A stretch of 64,000 nucleotides of DNA from NCBI GenBank assembly GCA_964373255.1, contig CAYJTG010000002.1:78700-142699 (forward strand). Reading direction: 5' to 3'. This document shows positions 48,760 through 57,323 of the stretch, in pieces. The notes under the pieces are model-generated. The model did not search any database, had not been told where the DNA came from, and saw only the letters and a list, made by a program, of their open reading frames with translations. The position numbers and the translations under genes were made by a program. This stretch comes from JACPVU01 sp964373255. GTDB lineage: Archaea > Aenigmatarchaeota > Aenigmatarchaeia > GW2011-AR5. Position 1 is the stretch's first letter. Each line of letters opens with the position of its first letter.

Positions 48760-49389
48760 ATGTCAAAAAAACACAAAGATCAAAATCAACAAAATCCACA
48801 ATTGGAGCAGCCAGAAGATTTTGAAAAAAAAGAGTATGTTGCTCCTGAACCTGTAAAGGTTGTTGTAGACGTCATGCTAGAAGAGGATAAATGCGTGGCT
48901 GTAAAGGACATGGAACACGTTTACGAGCCTGGGTACTATGGAAAAAATCTTGGCAATCGTCTCGAGCTTGCTTTGGTAGAGGCAGCAATTTTACTAAAAC
49001 GCGGTCGCGTTCGTGTTTTTCAGAATGATAAACAGCTTACGTTCCAGGAGCTTTACGATCATGCCACAAGGCTAGATAAAAGATTCCCGCATAAATACAG
49101 AGTCTACGAAGATCTGAGAGAGCGCGGTTTGCTTGTCCGCACTGGTTTTAAATTCGGCTGCGACTTTCGTGTTTATGACAGGGGCGTACAGCTTAAGAAG
49201 GGCCCGAAGTCCGCGAAAGAACACACGAAATGGATAGTTTTCTCGGTGCCAGAAGACTTCACGATGTCGTTTGCAGAGCTGTCGAGATCAGTAAGACTTG
49301 CGCATAATATACGTGCACGTATGCTCTGGGCGATTGTTGACAATGAAGGGGACTGCACTTATTATATTATCCAGAGAATGAAGCCCTAG
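48760..49389 (+). CDS. endA: tRNA splicing endonuclease (EndA), catalytic Lys not conserved
   Basis: 209 residues from MSKKHKDQNQ; an ATG four codons upstream is possible. Residues 1-30 are a polar Gln/Glu-rich extension. The N-terminal domain (VVVDVMLEEDKCVAVKDMEH) is followed by the C-terminal catalytic fold YRVYEDLRERGLLVRTGFKF, FGCDFRVYDRG, SAKEHTKWIVFSVPEDFTMS and VRLAHNIRARMLWAIVDNEG. Tyr139 and His155 match the catalytic Tyr and His, but the Lys of the family (in RxK of M. jannaschii VRKKLL, from memory) is Ala186, with Arg187 next. The short length fits an alpha2 or alpha2beta2-type subunit. It is surrounded by intron-bearing tRNAs. Confidence 0.88.
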   Translation: MSKKHKDQNQQNPQLEQPEDFEKKEYVAPEPVKVVVDVMLEEDKCVAVKDMEHVYEPGYYGKNLGNRLELALVEAAILLKRGRVRVFQNDKQLTFQELYDHATRLDKRFPHKYRVYEDLRERGLLVRTGFKFGCDFRVYDRGVQLKKGPKSAKEHTKWIVFSVPEDFTMSFAELSRSVRLAHNIRARMLWAIVDNEGDCTYYIIQRMKP

Positions 49390-49402
49390 AAAGTGATTTT
49401 TT

Positions 49403-50539
49403 ATGCAGGTAAAAGACATAATGACAAAGAATGTCATAACTATAGAGCCCGATGAAACGGTAAGCCAGGCTCTTGCTAAAATGAAAGCTCGTAAAATACA
49501 CCAGCTGCCCGTTGTGAAGAACGGAAATCTTTACGGAATCATAGGTCTGAAAAATATCGTGACAAAGAATATAGATACAGCGTCGGCAAAGGTCTCTTCC
49601 ATCGCCAGTAATGTAACAACCATAGACGCCGGTTCTAACGCCGAAAGCGCTGCAGAACTGCTCCTGAAATCAGGGCTGCGTTCTTTGCCCGTGACCGACG
49701 GCGGAAAATTAGTTGGCATAATTTCTGAGACAGATTTCATGAAGGTCGCAAACCAGTTCTTAAGAAATCAGAATATTTATGTAAGTGAAATAATGACCGA
49801 TGCGAATTACCTTGCCAAAGATTCTACTATAGGTGCAGTGAAAATGCTTATGCTGAACAAAAACATATCCAGGGTACCAATCATCGACAAAAATAATGTG
49901 GTAGGTATTATAGGCACATTCGATCTAATACACATTATTGAAGGAAAGCAAACAATGGAGGCGCGTGGCGGCCGACTAAAAGAACCAGGCACAAAAGAAA
50001 AATTAAACATAGAGAAAACGCCTGTTGGGACTGCGATGAGAAGCCCGACAATCATTGGTGGCGATAAGACAATAAGAGATGTTATAGGTCTACTGAAAGA
50101 ACATGAAGAGGTTGTTGTTCAGCACGAGGGAAAGATAGGCGTCGTCACTCACAGGGATATTCTGGAGCTCTTTGCACAAGCGCCAAAAAAACAAGTTTAT
50201 GTCCAGATAACAGGCATGCACGACGAAGGCATAGAGTTCAAGGTAATGATGGACAAAGCGGTTGACGAGTTTGTGCAGAAGATGGGAAAGGTTATCGCCA
50301 ACATAGAATTGCTTGCCGTGCACGTCGAGAAGATGCATAAGCAAGGCGCCAGGTTCAAATATTCTATAAGGACAAGGTTCAGGACACCTATCGGGTTTTT
50401 TGTTGCCCATGCATGGGGATGGAAGCCACTAGACGTAATACAGGACGTCTTCAAGAATCTTGAGCGCGAGGTCATGCACAAATACGGCAAGATGGAAGAT
50501 GTAAGAAGGCATAAAAGGCATAAGGACAGGTACGTGTGA
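49403..50539 (+). CDS. Four-CBS-domain protein with C-terminal HPF-like domain
   Basis: 378 residues. Two CBS pairs cover residues 1-265 (MTKNVITIEPDETVSQALAK, KVSSIASNVTTIDAGSNAES, VSEIMTDANYLAKDSTIGAV and PVGTAMRSPTIIGGDKTIRD). Such domains bind adenosine nucleotides. Residues about 268-378 (VYVQITGMHDEGIEFKVMMD, then LLAVHVEKMHKQGARFKYSI and PLDVIQDVFKNLEREVMHKY) resemble the ribosome hibernation factor HPF/YfiA fold, ending in a basic tail. An energy-sensing ribosome silencing factor is a plausible inference. It begins 13 bp after endA and may be co-transcribed. Confidence 0.72.
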   Translation: MQVKDIMTKNVITIEPDETVSQALAKMKARKIHQLPVVKNGNLYGIIGLKNIVTKNIDTASAKVSSIASNVTTIDAGSNAESAAELLLKSGLRSLPVTDGGKLVGIISETDFMKVANQFLRNQNIYVSEIMTDANYLAKDSTIGAVKMLMLNKNISRVPIIDKNNVVGIIGTFDLIHIIEGKQTMEARGGRLKEPGTKEKLNIEKTPVGTAMRSPTIIGGDKTIRDVIGLLKEHEEVVVQHEGKIGVVTHRDILELFAQAPKKQVYVQITGMHDEGIEFKVMMDKAVDEFVQKMGKVIANIELLAVHVEKMHKQGARFKYSIRTRFRTPIGFFVAHAWGWKPLDVIQDVFKNLEREVMHKYGKMEDVRRHKRHKDRYV

Positions 50540-50544
50540 ATATC

Positions 50545-51570
50545 CTAAGGTATAAGTAGCATTTTTCCAAACTGTTTTCTGCTTTCCATCCTTTTTTGCG
50601 CTTCTGCCGCTTTTTTTAGAGGGAATTCCATGTCTATAATTGGCTTTATTTTCTTTTTGGCTACAAGGCTCAAAACTTCTTTCAGCTCAGCTCTTGTTCC
50701 TCCACGAGACCCAAATATTGTAAATTCATTATAAATGACATCACCAGTATCTAAGCTAACTTCATAACCGGTTGTTCCACCACATGTTACTATACGTCCG
50801 TTTTTCTTTAGCGATTTCATACTTTCTTGCCATGTATCTTTGCCTACATGTTCGAAAACAACGTCAACACCTTTTCCATTTGTTTCTTTCATTACACGCG
50901 AAGATAAACCATCTAATTTAGAGTCGAGAACAATATCTGCACCTAATTTGTAAGCATTTTTTCTTTTATCTTCGGTGCTCGCAGTCGCTATAACCTTTGC
51001 GCCTAAGTATTTTGCAATTTGGATAGCAGAGCTTCCAACACCGCTTCCGCCGGCATGCACAAGGACTGTTTCATTCTTCTTTAACTTTGCTCTCGTTTTA
51101 AGCATTCTCCACGCAGTTAGCATGGATAGTGTTACAGCTGTAGCATCCTTGAAATTCAATTTCGCTGGGATTTTAACAGCATTAGCAGCAGGTACTTTTA
51201 CAAATTCTGCATATCCGCCATTTGAATACATGCCAAGTATGTCGCCGTTTTGGCACGTAGTTTCCTGACCCTTTTTGCACTGATCGCATTTTCCGCAAAA
51301 GATCCATGGAGCTATAGCAACTCTTTCACCTACCTTTGGCGAAGAAACTCTAGAACCAATTTTTTCTACAATTCCAGCAACTTCCGAACCGCAGATGTGA
51401 GGCAAAGGGGCGTCTGGTATATCTCCGTTTCGAAGGAGCAAATCAAGCCTGTTTACGCCGCAAGCTTTAACTTTGACCAATATTTCATTTGATTTTATTT
51501 CTGGCGCCTTAACGTCCTCTATCATTAATTTATCAGAACTGCCAAATTCATGAAAAATTATTGCTTTCAT
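50545..51570 (-). CDS. Zinc-dependent medium-chain alcohol dehydrogenase-like protein
   Basis: 341 residues of the MDR superfamily. The structural zinc Cys residues are in CGKCDQCKKGQETTCQNGDI, the catalytic-zinc ligands are in KACGVNRLDLLLRNGDIPDA and PHICGSEVAGIVEKIGSRVS, and the NAD(P) site is in VLVHAGGSGVGSSAIQIAKY. It probably oxidises or reduces an alcohol or quinone-like substrate; the exact one is not shown. It is the gene downstream of GlyRS on the minus strand, 11 bp away, and could share its transcript. Confidence 0.85.
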   Translation of the reverse strand: MKAIIFHEFGSSDKLMIEDVKAPEIKSNEILVKVKACGVNRLDLLLRNGDIPDAPLPHICGSEVAGIVEKIGSRVSSPKVGERVAIAPWIFCGKCDQCKKGQETTCQNGDILGMYSNGGYAEFVKVPAANAVKIPAKLNFKDATAVTLSMLTAWRMLKTRAKLKKNETVLVHAGGSGVGSSAIQIAKYLGAKVIATASTEDKRKNAYKLGADIVLDSKLDGLSSRVMKETNGKGVDVVFEHVGKDTWQESMKSLKKNGRIVTCGGTTGYEVSLDTGDVIYNEFTIFGSRGGTRAELKEVLSLVAKKKIKPIIDMEFPLKKAAEAQKRMESRKQFGKMLLIP

Positions 51571-51581
51571 TAAAAACAGCC

Positions 51582-53084
51582 CTATTTCACCAAACTTCCC
51601 AATTTATCAACGTCTTCGCCTTTCAGGAATTTTTGTAATACAGATGATAATTCTTTTATCTTGACACGAACCTGTTTCATCGAGTCGCGGTCACGCAGGG
51701 TGGCCGTATTGTTTTCTATTGTATCTTTGTCGATAGTAATGCACGTACCAACACCGATTTCGTCCATTCTGCGATAACGGCGGCCAACAGAACCGGAATC
51801 ATCGTAGAAAACGGAAAACTTGGCATCCTGCAGCATTTTCTTGATTTCCTGTGATTTCTCCGGCAAATTATCTTTGTTTACTAGCGGAAATACAGCGCAA
51901 TCGTATGGGGCGAGAAGCCGCGGGAACCTGAAAACTGTTCTGTCTTTCTCTTCTTCATAAAATAATTCGAGTAGCGCATAAATATTCCGGTCGACGCCAA
52001 AGCTCAGTTCAAGGACGTGTGGCACGAACTTCTTGCCGTCTACGAAGACGGACATGTCCTGCTTTGATACTTTTTCGTGCCCTTTGAGGTCGTGGTCTGT
52101 ACGGTAATGCAATCCTGCGACCTCTTTGAAGCCGCCAAGATTTTCCAAGTACAGTTCAATGTCCCAGTGGTACTTATTGTAGAATGCCTTTTCCTCGTCA
52201 GACAACTGGCGAAAGCGGAATATTTGAGGCGGCAGCTTTATTACGTCAAAATAAAACTGCTGTATCTTTGCCATGTAATAGACGTAGAATTTTGGCATGT
52301 TTAGCTTTTTGACAGCTTCTTCACAGGTTAATTCGATTATTTTATTTGATTTTATTTCTTCTACAGGAAACAACCTAAGTTTATAGTTGCTTATTTCTTC
52401 AAATTTTTCGTGCTCGTTTATTTTATCGGGGTTGAAAAATACCTGCAATTCGGCCTGCGTGAACTCGCGCATGCGCATCAATAAATTACGCGGGCTTATC
52501 TCATTTCTGTATGCTTTGCCGACAATAGCAAGGCCCATGGGGAGCTTTTTGCGAAGCGTTTCAAACTCGCGGTGAAAATTCACATAAGCGGCTTGGGCTG
52601 TCTCGGGCCTCAGGTAAGCTTTTGCGTCGTTGCCGACTGAAAGCGGAAACATCATATTGAGGACTCCGACGTCCTGAAGGGTGCCGCCGCATTTCGGGCA
52701 TTTTATATTGTGCTTTTTTATCAAGCCGTCAAGCTCGTTGACCGACATGCCTTCGAAATTTTCTTTTAATTCGCTTTCTACTATATGGTCTGCACGCTCG
52801 AGGTTGCCGCATTTCTTACACTTGACAACAGGATCGACAAAGGACTTTACGTGACCGGACGCTACAAATACGTTTTCGTGCATCATATCTGCTGCTTCTA
52901 TCTCAAAGAAACTGTCGTCCATTTCAATGAAATAGCTTCGCCATAGGTTCTCCCATTTTCTTTTCATCGCTGTTCCGAGATGCGCATAATCGTATAGCCC
53001 GGAGAGTCCGCCGTATATCTCGGAAGACCGCCAGAAGAAGCCTCTTCTTCTGGCAATTTCTTCTATTTTATTTTCTTTCTGCAT
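51582..53084 (-). CDS. glyS: Glycine-tRNA ligase (archaeal/eukaryotic type)
   Basis: About 500 residues from MQKENKIEEIARRRGFFWRS; TTG three codons upstream opens the frame. The alpha2-type signature is SEIYGGLSGLYDYAHLGTAM then KRKWENLWRSYFIEMDDSFF. Zinc-binding Cys pairs are CKKCGNLERAD and CPKCGGTLQD. Motif 2 and 3 regions are GKAYRNEISPRNLLMRMREF and ELSFGVDRNIYALLELFYEE. Length is slightly shorter than eukaryotic GlyRS, as is normal for archaea. It charges tRNA-Gly with glycine. Confidence 0.94.
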   Translation of the reverse strand: MQKENKIEEIARRRGFFWRSSEIYGGLSGLYDYAHLGTAMKRKWENLWRSYFIEMDDSFFEIEAADMMHENVFVASGHVKSFVDPVVKCKKCGNLERADHIVESELKENFEGMSVNELDGLIKKHNIKCPKCGGTLQDVGVLNMMFPLSVGNDAKAYLRPETAQAAYVNFHREFETLRKKLPMGLAIVGKAYRNEISPRNLLMRMREFTQAELQVFFNPDKINEHEKFEEISNYKLRLFPVEEIKSNKIIELTCEEAVKKLNMPKFYVYYMAKIQQFYFDVIKLPPQIFRFRQLSDEEKAFYNKYHWDIELYLENLGGFKEVAGLHYRTDHDLKGHEKVSKQDMSVFVDGKKFVPHVLELSFGVDRNIYALLELFYEEEKDRTVFRFPRLLAPYDCAVFPLVNKDNLPEKSQEIKKMLQDAKFSVFYDDSGSVGRRYRRMDEIGVGTCITIDKDTIENNTATLRDRDSMKQVRVKIKELSSVLQKFLKGEDVDKLGSLVK

Positions 53085-53155
53085 AATAATCAATGTGCAG
53101 GTAATTTTAAAACGATAAAGCTGAAATTAGATATATTATATTGGATGTCTTTATT

Positions 53156-54124
53156 ATGATTAAAAAAGTGTTCTGGGGCAGAATTAAGTATAGCGGTAGG
53201 CTTGAAGATATATCTAGTGTTATTTGCAGGGATTTTGAATTAGGCAAACTTGTTTCAAATAAACTAGTTCTTTCTGGATATGAAGATTTTAATTTTATTC
53301 TTGGGACGAATAAAGGAAAATACTTTGTAAAGATATTTGCCAACTTCAGAAGTCTGAAAGATTGTAGAAGATATATAAGAATTCTTGAAATAATCAAGAA
53401 AACAAACGTTTCATTTCCTGATCTCATCAAGTCAAAACAAGGATATCTTCATAACATGAAAATTGATAAGACGACAATACTCTTGTGTGTTATGAAATAC
53501 ATCGACGGAAATACTTTCTATCGCCTCAATACATTGCCCGATAAAAAAGAAGTTAAGTTTCTTGCGCAGCAGGCGGCTCTCATAAATTCCATTAGAATTA
53601 AGCCTCCTTTTATATACGACTCGTGGGCAATAACTTCTTTTGTTAAACAGTGGAAAAAAGATGGAAAATACTTGTCACCAGAGGATTTCCAGCTTGTTGC
53701 ACCTTTGGTAAAGGAATTCATGAACATGCAAATAAAAAAACTCCCGCACACATTTGTACATGGGGATATACTTACAACGAATGTTATCAAAGATAAAAAT
53801 AATAAACTGTGGATTGTTGATTTTGCTGTGGCAAATTACTATCCAAGAATTCAGGAACTGGCTGTAATGGCTTGCAATATTCTATTTGATAAAAAGAACA
53901 AAGAAACAAGCAATAACAATCTTAAGTTAGCTCTGTATGAATATGAGAAAAAAATACACCTTACAAAAAGAGAAAAGCAAGTTTTGCCAACCTATATCAA
54001 GCTCGCGCATGCAATGCATGTGCTACGTGCAAATTATTTCAATATTGTTGAAAAGAATAATTCAAAAGAAAACAATTACTTCTTGGATCAAGGAAGGTCA
54101 GGATTAAAACAAATGAAGGAGTAA
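53156..54124 (+). CDS. APH/choline-kinase-like phosphotransferase
   Basis: About 322 residues from MIKKVFWGRIKYSGRLEDIS; a TTG five codons upstream starts the open frame. The kinase catalytic segment LPHTFVHGDILTTNVIKDKN and LWIVDFAVANYYPRIQELAV (HGD..N..DF) is diagnostic of aminoglycoside/choline kinase-type phosphotransferases. The N-lobe and hinge region (LLCVMKYIDGNTFYRLNTLP) are present. The substrate is unknown. It is transcribed with PheRS alpha 16 bp later, perhaps a loose operon. It is more AT-rich than the flanking synthetase genes, so it may be acquired. Confidence 0.72.
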   Translation: MIKKVFWGRIKYSGRLEDISSVICRDFELGKLVSNKLVLSGYEDFNFILGTNKGKYFVKIFANFRSLKDCRRYIRILEIIKKTNVSFPDLIKSKQGYLHNMKIDKTTILLCVMKYIDGNTFYRLNTLPDKKEVKFLAQQAALINSIRIKPPFIYDSWAITSFVKQWKKDGKYLSPEDFQLVAPLVKEFMNMQIKKLPHTFVHGDILTTNVIKDKNNKLWIVDFAVANYYPRIQELAVMACNILFDKKNKETSNNNLKLALYEYEKKIHLTKREKQVLPTYIKLAHAMHVLRANYFNIVEKNNSKENNYFLDQGRSGLKQMKE

Positions 54125-54139
54125 TAATAGAGTGATATT

Positions 54140-55384
54140 ATGTACATACTGACAGAAGAGGGGAAAAAATACCTGAAAAGTGGCCTGCCGGAGAAAAGGC
54201 TTGCAGAATTATTAGAAAAGGGCCCACTGGAGATGCAAAAAGCCAAGAACAAGATCGAAAACTTTTCAATAGCCCTGCAGTGGTCCAAGAAAAAAAACTT
54301 CATAGAAATAAAAAATGGCGTGCTGTTTCTGAAAGGTAAAGGCGGCTTTCAAGAGGAGGATGCCCTCAGGTCAGTGGAACAAGGAAAAAATATTGACGAC
54401 GGCATTGCATCAATACTAATTCAGAGGCGCCTGATAGAAATGCCACGTGAAACGCTTTTCAAAAAGGCCGAGAAGCTCGCAGGCAAAGAAGTCGCAAACC
54501 TTACAGAAGAATTAATTAAAACAGGCATGTGGAAGAATGTGAAATTCAAGCCATACAATGTTGAGTTTCACGGCAAAAAAATTTATGCGGGAAAAAGGCA
54601 TCCTTACAACAAATTCCTGTCAGAAGCGCGGCAAAAACTTGTGGAGATGGGCTTCATAGAGATGACCGGACCCACAATAGAAACAGAGTTCTGGAATTTT
54701 GACGCCTTGTTTCAGCCGCAGAACCACCCAAGCAGGGACTGGACGCAGACGTATTCAATGAAATATCCAAAGCGTGGATACCTGCCAGCAAAAGATATAG
54801 TGGACAGGGTAAGGTCTGCGCATGAGACCGGCTGGAAAACAGGGAGCACAGGATGGGGCTACAAATGGAGCCCGGAGAAAGCAGCGCAGCTTATGCCGCG
54901 CGCGCACGATACAGCTATATCGCCACGCTATTTGTCGAAAGGTGTCCAGATTCCGGGGAAATACTTTTCCATAGTAAGATGCTATCGCCCAGATATTATA
55001 GACCGGACACACGGTGTAGAGTTCAACCAGATGGGCGGGTTTGTCGTAGACTATAACTTAACATTCAGGGGTCTGTTGGGCCTGCTGAAACAGTTTGCCG
55101 TTGAACTCGCGGGCGCAGAAGCTGTGAAATTTATCCCGGACTATTATCCGTTCACAGAGCCGTCTGTGCAGGTGAGCGTAAAACATCCAGACCTAGGGTG
55201 GGTTGAGCTTGCGGGCGCAGGAATATTTCGCGAGGAGCTTACAAAGCCGCTTGGTATAGACGCCACAGTAATAGCGTGGGGCTTTGGGATCGATAGACTA
55301 GCTATGTACAAATTGGGAATAACAGACATACGAGAACTGTTTTCCCGCAATTTAGAATGGCTAAGAAATGCGGTGGTTGTGTGA
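54140..55384 (+). CDS. pheS: Phenylalanine-tRNA ligase alpha subunit
   Basis: 414 residues. An N-terminal winged helix region (EEGKKYLKSGLPEKRLAELL) precedes the class II catalytic core with MGFIEMTGPTIETEFWNFDA, the motif 2 region FSIVRCYRPDIIDRTHGVEF and the motif 3 region GFGIDRLAMYKLGITDIREL. It makes the alpha2beta2 enzyme with pheT. The beta gene begins 19 bp after the stop. The substrate tRNA-Phe with four introns is 6.5 kb upstream. Length is usual for archaeal PheS. Confidence 0.95.
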   Translation: MYILTEEGKKYLKSGLPEKRLAELLEKGPLEMQKAKNKIENFSIALQWSKKKNFIEIKNGVLFLKGKGGFQEEDALRSVEQGKNIDDGIASILIQRRLIEMPRETLFKKAEKLAGKEVANLTEELIKTGMWKNVKFKPYNVEFHGKKIYAGKRHPYNKFLSEARQKLVEMGFIEMTGPTIETEFWNFDALFQPQNHPSRDWTQTYSMKYPKRGYLPAKDIVDRVRSAHETGWKTGSTGWGYKWSPEKAAQLMPRAHDTAISPRYLSKGVQIPGKYFSIVRCYRPDIIDRTHGVEFNQMGGFVVDYNLTFRGLLGLLKQFAVELAGAEAVKFIPDYYPFTEPSVQVSVKHPDLGWVELAGAGIFREELTKPLGIDATVIAWGFGIDRLAMYKLGITDIRELFSRNLEWLRNAVVV

Positions 55385-55403
55385 TAGTTATGGACGTGTT
55401 TGA

Positions 55404-57059
55404 ATGCCAACGATAGAAGTCTCTTACAGGGATTTGGTCAATCTTATTGGAAAGAAAATCGACATGCGTAATCTTGAAAATGATCTTCTTTACGCAAAGG
55501 CCGAGATAGGCGACGTAGCCGGCGATATAATCAAGCTCGACGTCAAGGATACAAACCGCCCTGACCTGTGGTCGGCAGAGGGCGTGGCGAGGGAGATAAG
55601 ATTCCGCTACAGTAAAGATTTTCCTAAATACAAGACAAAAAAATCCGGGGTAATGGTTTACGTTGATAAGGGCGTTGCTGACGTGAGACCGCTGACCGTG
55701 TGTGCGGTTGTGCGCGGCATAAAAATAGATTCCAATATTCTTTCTCAACTCATACAGCTTCAGGAGAAGGTCAGCGGGACGTTCGGCAAGAACAGAAAAG
55801 AGGTCGCAATCGGAGTTTATGACCTGCACAAGATAAAACCGCCGATAAAATACACGACGTTTGGCAGAAAAGATATAAAATTCGTTCCGCTTGAATTCGA
55901 TAAATCGCTCACCCCACAGGAAATAATAGAAAATCATCCGAAAGGAAAGGAATTTGGACACCTGATAAAAGGGCCGAACGTGCCCATATTCATAGATTCG
56001 GCAAAAAACGTCCTTTCCATGCCGCCGATCATAAACTCTGCGTACACAGGCAAGGTTACAGAGAGTACGAAAGATATTTTCATAGAATGCAGCGGCTTTG
56101 ACTTCAGATTTCTAAACATTGCACTGAACGTCGTTGTCGCCGCACTTCACGAAAGGGGCGGCAGAATAGAAACGGTGGGCGTTGTTTATGACAACAAGAA
56201 AATTACAACGCCTGATATGAACCCAAGGAAGTTTTCTTTAGATACGGATTACATAAATAAAATTTCTGGCTTGGAGCTAAGCAAAAAAGAGGTTTTAGAC
56301 CTTCTTTCGCGATCTGGCTATGCAGCAAAAGCCGGGAGAAATATAGTCCTTCTCTACCCGGCGTACAGGCAGGACATAATGCACCAGAACGATATTGTGG
56401 AGGACGCAATAATATCTTACGGCTTTAACAAAATAGAACCTGCCATAAAAAAGCTCGCTACAAAAGGGGAAATCAGAGACGCAGAAAAATTCTTACTGCG
56501 AATATCTGAAATATTTGTCGGCACGGGGTTTCAGGAAATACTCTCATATATGATGACAAACAAAAGGGATCTTTTCGATAACATGAATGTTCCGCACGAA
56601 AAAAGCGCTGAAGTGGAGAACCCCACATCTGCAAACTGGTCGGCATTCAGGAATTGGCTTCTTCCAAGCGTTATGGATTTTCTGGCAAAAAACAAGCACG
56701 TCGAATATCCGCAAAAAATATTTGAGACTGGGACGTGCGTTTTGCTGGACGAAAAGCAGGAAACAAAGACCAAGGACGTTGTAAAACTGACTGCCGCAAT
56801 AAGCAATTCGTCTGTCAGCTACGAAGAAATATCTTCAGTACTGGGTTCCTTCATGCGCAATGCCGGATTTCAATATGGGCTGAAAAAATACGACCACCCA
56901 AGCTTTATCGCCGGCAGGTGCGCTGAAATAATAACCAACGACAAACACGCCGGGTTTGTCGGAGAGATTCACCCGCTCGTGCTGAACGGCTGGAACCTGG
57001 AGAAGCCTGTGGCTGCTTTTGAACTAAACCTGTCAGAAATGTTTGAAATGAAAAAATAG
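55404..57059 (+). CDS. pheT: Phenylalanine-tRNA ligase beta subunit
   Basis: 551 residues of the archaeal/eukaryotic-type beta subunit, which lacks the long N-terminal OB fold of bacteria. It has B3/B4-like and B5 regions (KLDVKDTNRPDLWSAEGVAR, MNPRKFSLDTDYINKISGLE) and a catalytic-core-like C-terminal domain (IFVGTGFQEILSYMMTNKRD and FAGRCAEIITND-type near 513). It is co-transcribed with pheS. The last residues (AFELNLSEMFEMKK) end just before the small zinc-ribbon gene. Confidence 0.93.
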   Translation: MPTIEVSYRDLVNLIGKKIDMRNLENDLLYAKAEIGDVAGDIIKLDVKDTNRPDLWSAEGVAREIRFRYSKDFPKYKTKKSGVMVYVDKGVADVRPLTVCAVVRGIKIDSNILSQLIQLQEKVSGTFGKNRKEVAIGVYDLHKIKPPIKYTTFGRKDIKFVPLEFDKSLTPQEIIENHPKGKEFGHLIKGPNVPIFIDSAKNVLSMPPIINSAYTGKVTESTKDIFIECSGFDFRFLNIALNVVVAALHERGGRIETVGVVYDNKKITTPDMNPRKFSLDTDYINKISGLELSKKEVLDLLSRSGYAAKAGRNIVLLYPAYRQDIMHQNDIVEDAIISYGFNKIEPAIKKLATKGEIRDAEKFLLRISEIFVGTGFQEILSYMMTNKRDLFDNMNVPHEKSAEVENPTSANWSAFRNWLLPSVMDFLAKNKHVEYPQKIFETGTCVLLDEKQETKTKDVVKLTAAISNSSVSYEEISSVLGSFMRNAGFQYGLKKYDHPSFIAGRCAEIITNDKHAGFVGEIHPLVLNGWNLEKPVAAFELNLSEMFEMKK

Positions 57060-57081
57060 GTGAATGAAAAAATGAAACAGG

Positions 57082-57219
57082 ATTGCAAAGGGCAGAAAAT
57101 GGGTTAAAGTTTGTCCGAAATGCGGCGGGAAAGACTTAATCGTGAGTTCAGGCCCTGGGGCTTCGAGACTAGTTTGTAAAAAGTGTGGCATTCAAGCTAT
57201 AGATGAAGAAATAAAATAA
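57082..57219 (+). CDS. 45-residue zinc-ribbon protein with apparent ATT start
   Basis: Read from ATT at 57082: (M)AKGRKWVKVCPKCGGKDLI then VSSGPGASRLVCKKCGIQAI and DEEIK. The pattern CPKCG, 18 residues, CKKCG is a zinc ribbon and resembles small archaeal proteins starting MAKGRKWVKVCPKC. No ATG, GTG or TTG lies in this frame before the upstream stop TGA at 57073, and the ATG at 57072 is in another frame that stops at once. Either ATT is the start, or a base is missing. The function is unknown. Confidence 0.5.
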   Translation: MAKGRKWVKVCPKCGGKDLIVSSGPGASRLVCKKCGIQAIDEEIK

Positions 57220-57222
57220 TTT

Positions 57223-57318
57223 TTACGTTCTTCTTCCTACGCCGCCCTTCACGGGCTGCATATCACGCTCGGCCTGCTCTTCAAGAAAATGCTTCTTCTT
57301 TTTCTTTCTGGCAACCAT
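57223..57318 (-). CDS. 31-residue basic peptide downstream of minD
   Basis: MVARKKKKKHFLEEQAERDM then QPVKGGVGRRT, highly basic at both ends. It starts 5 bp after the minD stop on the same strand with no promoter of its own, so translation would follow minD. It converges with the 45-residue zinc-ribbon gene with a 3-bp gap. No family is recognised, and a chance ORF is possible. Confidence 0.4.
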   Translation of the reverse strand: MVARKKKKKHFLEEQAERDMQPVKGGVGRRT

Positions 57319-57323
57319 CGTAA

